Below are positions 4,737 to 7,091 of a stretch of 7,091 nt of DNA, in pieces. The DNA is from Deltaproteobacteria bacterium (GTDB lineage Bacteria; Desulfobacterota; Dissulfuribacteria; Dissulfuribacterales; UBA3076). A program made the position numbers and the translations under genes. The stretch lies in NCBI GenBank assembly GCA_030618205.1, contig JAUXDR010000052.1, forward strand, positions 1 to 7,091. Direction: 5' to 3'. Each line of letters begins with the position of its first letter. Position 1 is the stretch's first letter. The notes below the pieces were generated by a model. It was given only the letters and a program-made list of their open reading frames with translations, did not search any database and was not told where the DNA came from.

Positions 4737-6089
4737 CTATTTCAGAAGACCATATTCCTTTAGCTTGTACTGAAGTGTTCTAATTGAAATACCTAATATT
4801 TTTGCCGCTTTACGTCTATGTCCATCTGTTTCCCTGATGGTTGTCTCAATGGCTTCTTTTTCCAGGTCTCGTATACTGCGAAGCCGTTTAGTGGCTGATT
4901 CGGGAGTACCCTCGATAAGTAATGTTGTTAAAGGAGGCAGTGTCAGCCTGGAGTCCCGGCTTAAAATAATAGCTCGTTCAATGACATTATGTAGTTCCCG
5001 CACATTGCCGGGCCATTCGTAGGATTTTATCTGCTTTAAGGTGTCATCTGATATTTCCGAGACCTTTTTTCCCACCCGCGTAGATATTGACCGGACAAGG
5101 TGGTTGGTCAGCACCTGTATCGCCTCAAGGCGCTTTCGCAAAGGAGGAAGGGTAATTGGAAAAACATTCAGACGATAGTAAAGGTCTTCTCTAAAGCGTT
5201 TTTCACGTATCCCTGCCATCAGATTCTGGTTGGTGGCGGCAATTATTCTCGCGCTGGTATTGAGGGTGGTAGTGCCTCCCACCCTTTCAAATGTCCTTTC
5301 CTGGAGTATGCGCAGGAATTTTGCTTGAGCAGATAGTGGCATTTCCCCTATCTCGTCCAGAAAGATGGTCCCATTCTGGGCAAGTTCAAATTTCCCCCTC
5401 TTGGCCTTGATCGCTCCGGTAAATGCCCCTTTCTCGTGTCCGAAGAGTTCGGACTCAATAAGCGTTTCAGGTATTGCAGCGCAATTAAGCTCTACAAACG
5501 GACCTTTTCGCTCGCTCAAATGATGAATAGCTTTGGCTACAAGGCTCTTTCCTGTACCGCTTTCTCCCTGAAGCAACACTGTTGCGTCTGTCTTGGCCAC
5601 ATGCTGTATTTCTTTCCACACCTCCTCCATACCGGCAAAAATGACATCGGTAGGCGGGAGACCTTCGGAAAGTTGATTTCTCCATAGAGTGTTCACCGCC
5701 ATAAGGGTTTGGCGCTCCACTACTCTGGATACTGCCATTCGTAATTCATCCGGATCTTTGAGGGGCTTTATGAGATAGTCTAAAGCCCCTTCCTTCATAG
5801 CCTCCACTGCATTTTCCACAGTAGCATAAGCTGTAAGTATTATGAAATCGATTTCCGGCCTTTCTGATCGCACCTTTTTCAAGAGGTCGAGGCCGCTGAT
5901 ATCAGGCATTTTGAGGTCTGTGATTACAAGGTTGGGAGAAAAGTCGCTAATTGTGCCAAAGGCTTTGATGCCGCTGTTGGCGGATTTTACTTGATAGCCC
6001 GCCTGAGTGAGGATTCGGCTCAGGAGAGCTGTCAAGGGTATTTCGTCGTCTACTACCAGAATGCGAAAATTATTAGGTTCCATAGGCAT
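4737..6089 (-). CDS. Sigma54-dependent response regulator, NtrC family
   Basis: A 450-residue cytoplasmic transcription activator that uses ATP hydrolysis to open sigma54 promoters once its receiver domain is phosphorylated. The receiver domain covers about 8-125, with acidic pocket D14-D15, phosphoacceptor D58 in ITDLKMPD, T86 and K108. The AAA+ domain (about 150-375) has Walker A GESGTGKS (175-182), the sigma54-contacting GAFTGA loop (221-226) and Walker B IFLDEIG (242-248). A Fis-type helix-turn-helix lies at about 411-447. All key residues are intact. No histidine kinase gene is in the window, so the partner is unknown and the family gives no specific signal. Two ATGs (6089 and 6083) are possible starts and neither has a clear Shine-Dalgarno; the longer is given. 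The gene is divergent from the lipid kinase with 47 bp between. A sigma54 promoter begins directly after its stop, and TGC-N7-GCA palindromes lie further downstream, so those are candidate targets. Confidence 0.93.
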   Translation of the reverse strand: MPMEPNNFRILVVDDEIPLTALLSRILTQAGYQVKSANSGIKAFGTISDFSPNLVITDLKMPDISGLDLLKKVRSERPEIDFIILTAYATVENAVEAMKEGALDYLIKPLKDPDELRMAVSRVVERQTLMAVNTLWRNQLSEGLPPTDVIFAGMEEVWKEIQHVAKTDATVLLQGESGTGKSLVAKAIHHLSERKGPFVELNCAAIPETLIESELFGHEKGAFTGAIKAKRGKFELAQNGTIFLDEIGEMPLSAQAKFLRILQERTFERVGGTTTLNTSARIIAATNQNLMAGIREKRFREDLYYRLNVFPITLPPLRKRLEAIQVLTNHLVRSISTRVGKKVSEISDDTLKQIKSYEWPGNVRELHNVIERAIILSRDSRLTLPPLTTLLIEGTPESATKRLRSIRDLEKEAIETTIRETDGHRRKAAKILGISIRTLQYKLKEYGLLK

Positions 6090-6101
6090 TTTTTTGTTTC
6101 T

Positions 6102-6130
6102 AATCTAATTATTTCAGCTTATTCTAGCAA
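6102..6130 (-). promoter_or_regulatory. Possible sigma70-type promoter of the activator gene
   Basis: On the minus strand TTGCTA (6130-6125) and TAGATT (6107-6102) are 17 bp apart. Transcription would start near 6095, leaving only 6-12 nt before the two candidate start codons, so the mRNA would be almost leaderless. That fits the missing ribosome binding site but makes the call uncertain. The -35 half overlaps the ribosome binding site of the divergent gene. Confidence 0.25.
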
Positions 6131-6136
6131 GGAATT

Positions 6137-7091
6137 ATGGATTGTCTTTTTCTTATAAATCCCATATCCGGGGCCCATGCGGGAAAAAAAATCGCCGCTG
6201 AACTAGAACGTGCCCTGCATGTCCGGGGTCTTCGCAAGCATGTTGTCTTCACTGATCCTGAACATCTGGAGACTCAGGTACTGTCCTTGGCTCTAGGCCG
6301 TGACCTGATTGTGGTTGCAGGGGGTGATGGCACCGTATCAGCGGTTGCACGCATACTTGGCACCCTTGATAGGCCCCCACCGCTTGCCATCCTGCCTCTT
6401 GGTACAGGAAACGATCTGGCCAGAAGCTTGGGCTGGTGGGAAGTATGGAATCAGGGTGGCCTTGATCATTTCCGGTCGGGGATTAGCGCCGGAAAGGTTG
6501 AAGCAATGGACCTCTGGTCCTGCGGAGAAGATTCCAGATTTATAGGATATGCAGGTTTTGGCCTGGATGCAAGGATAATAGAGTCTGTTTCAAAATTACG
6601 CATGAAACGTTTTTGTCATAATTTTGGTAAGAGATGGAATCAATTTCTTTATGTTGCTGTTGGCCTGAAATTTATACTTTCGATTAAGCTCAAGTTTGGT
6701 TCGACCGAGATGGATGTATGTTTTTTTGATAAAAAGGGGAATATGAATCAAATCAGGCTAAGGGACCATAATACTTTGATCCTTTCTAATATCGAACATT
6801 ATGCAGGTGGCGGGTCTCTTTCATCCGCGTCTTGCTGGAGCGACGGGAAACTAGAAGCCTATGTCATTCCCACTGTCAGGGCATATCTCGGGCTGCTATT
6901 GAGAGGTCGCATTACTTTTCTTTCAAGTCCCAGAGCCACTTATCAGGCCTGTTCTGTAAAAATTATCGGGAGACAGAATTTTCCTGTACAGCTTGATGGT
7001 GAATGGGCGCGAGAATGTACGGCAGGAGATACTATTAAAGTACAACATGTGAGGGCCTTACCTGTACTAGTCCCTCCTGCAAATTTTGCCG
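6137..7091 (+). CDS. Diacylglycerol kinase-family lipid kinase (3' end beyond window)
   Basis: A member of the diacylglycerol kinase catalytic family, which phosphorylates diacylglycerol or related lipids at the inner face of the cytoplasmic membrane. The frame is open from the ATG at 6137 to the right edge (318 codons). AAGGA (6129-6133) lies 3 nt before the ATG. The NPISG nucleotide-binding segment is at 8-12, the family-defining GGDGT at 62-66, and LPLGTGNDLA at 86-95. The second half has GFGLDARI, then FGKRWNQFLYVAVG, SNIEHYAGGG and VQLDGEW. This order resembles the accessory domain of eukaryotic-type diacylglycerol kinases more than E. coli YegS. Substrate cannot be told from sequence; sphingosine or other lipids are possible. 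The gene is divergent from the sigma54 activator, with 47 bp between starts, so their promoters must overlap or lie within coding sequence. Confidence 0.85.
   Translation, partial: MDCLFLINPISGAHAGKKIAAELERALHVRGLRKHVVFTDPEHLETQVLSLALGRDLIVVAGGDGTVSAVARILGTLDRPPPLAILPLGTGNDLARSLGWWEVWNQGGLDHFRSGISAGKVEAMDLWSCGEDSRFIGYAGFGLDARIIESVSKLRMKRFCHNFGKRWNQFLYVAVGLKFILSIKLKFGSTEMDVCFFDKKGNMNQIRLRDHNTLILSNIEHYAGGGSLSSASCWSDGKLEAYVIPTVRAYLGLLLRGRITFLSSPRATYQACSVKIIGRQNFPVQLDGEWARECTAGDTIKVQHVRALPVLVPPANFA

Overview
The window looks like a chromosomal segment of a Gram-negative bacterium, most likely of the Desulfobacterota/Deltaproteobacteria type. This rests on family resemblance (a TAL-PGI-type glucose-6-phosphate isomerase, an RCK potassium channel with the TVGYxEVHPLS pattern, a sigma54 activator with sigma54 promoters beside it) and on moderate G+C, not on any taxonomic marker. 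I see no intact mobile element, rRNA or tRNA.

Layout. The left edge holds the first 12 codons of a minus-strand gene of unknown function. About 320 bases of intergenic DNA with several small inverted repeats separate it from a plus-strand pair: a stand-alone glucose-6-phosphate isomerase (start most likely the GTG at 358, not the TTG at 319) and, 6 bp later, a two-helix RCK potassium channel. Convergent with these is a minus-strand pair: a small exported OB-fold-like protein (4156-3689) followed by 5-formyltetrahydrofolate cyclo-ligase (3667-3071). A 580-bp intergenic region (4157-4736) comes next, then an NtrC-family sigma54-dependent response regulator on the minus strand (6089-4737). Divergent from the regulator is a diacylglycerol-kinase-family lipid kinase that runs off the right edge.

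The most interesting part is 4157-4736. Read on the minus strand, a full-consensus sigma54 promoter (TGGCACG-N4-TTGCT, 4735-4720) begins one base after the regulator's stop codon. It is followed at about 100 nt by a strong hairpin (4615-4582) with a short U-rich tail, and there is no credible ORF between them. This is the architecture of a sigma54-dependent small RNA encoded next to its activator, comparable to luxO-qrr1. Further on are three copies of the palindrome TGCAA-TTT-TTGCA (4347-4402), an IHF-like site, and a second, weaker sigma54 promoter (4252-4237) about 80 bp before the exported-protein gene. The palindromes lie roughly 130-170 bp upstream of that promoter's predicted start, the usual enhancer position for this activator class. 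My working model is that the regulator binds the triple palindrome and drives both the exported-protein/cyclo-ligase pair and the small RNA. No partner histidine kinase is visible. The model is inferred from sequence alone.
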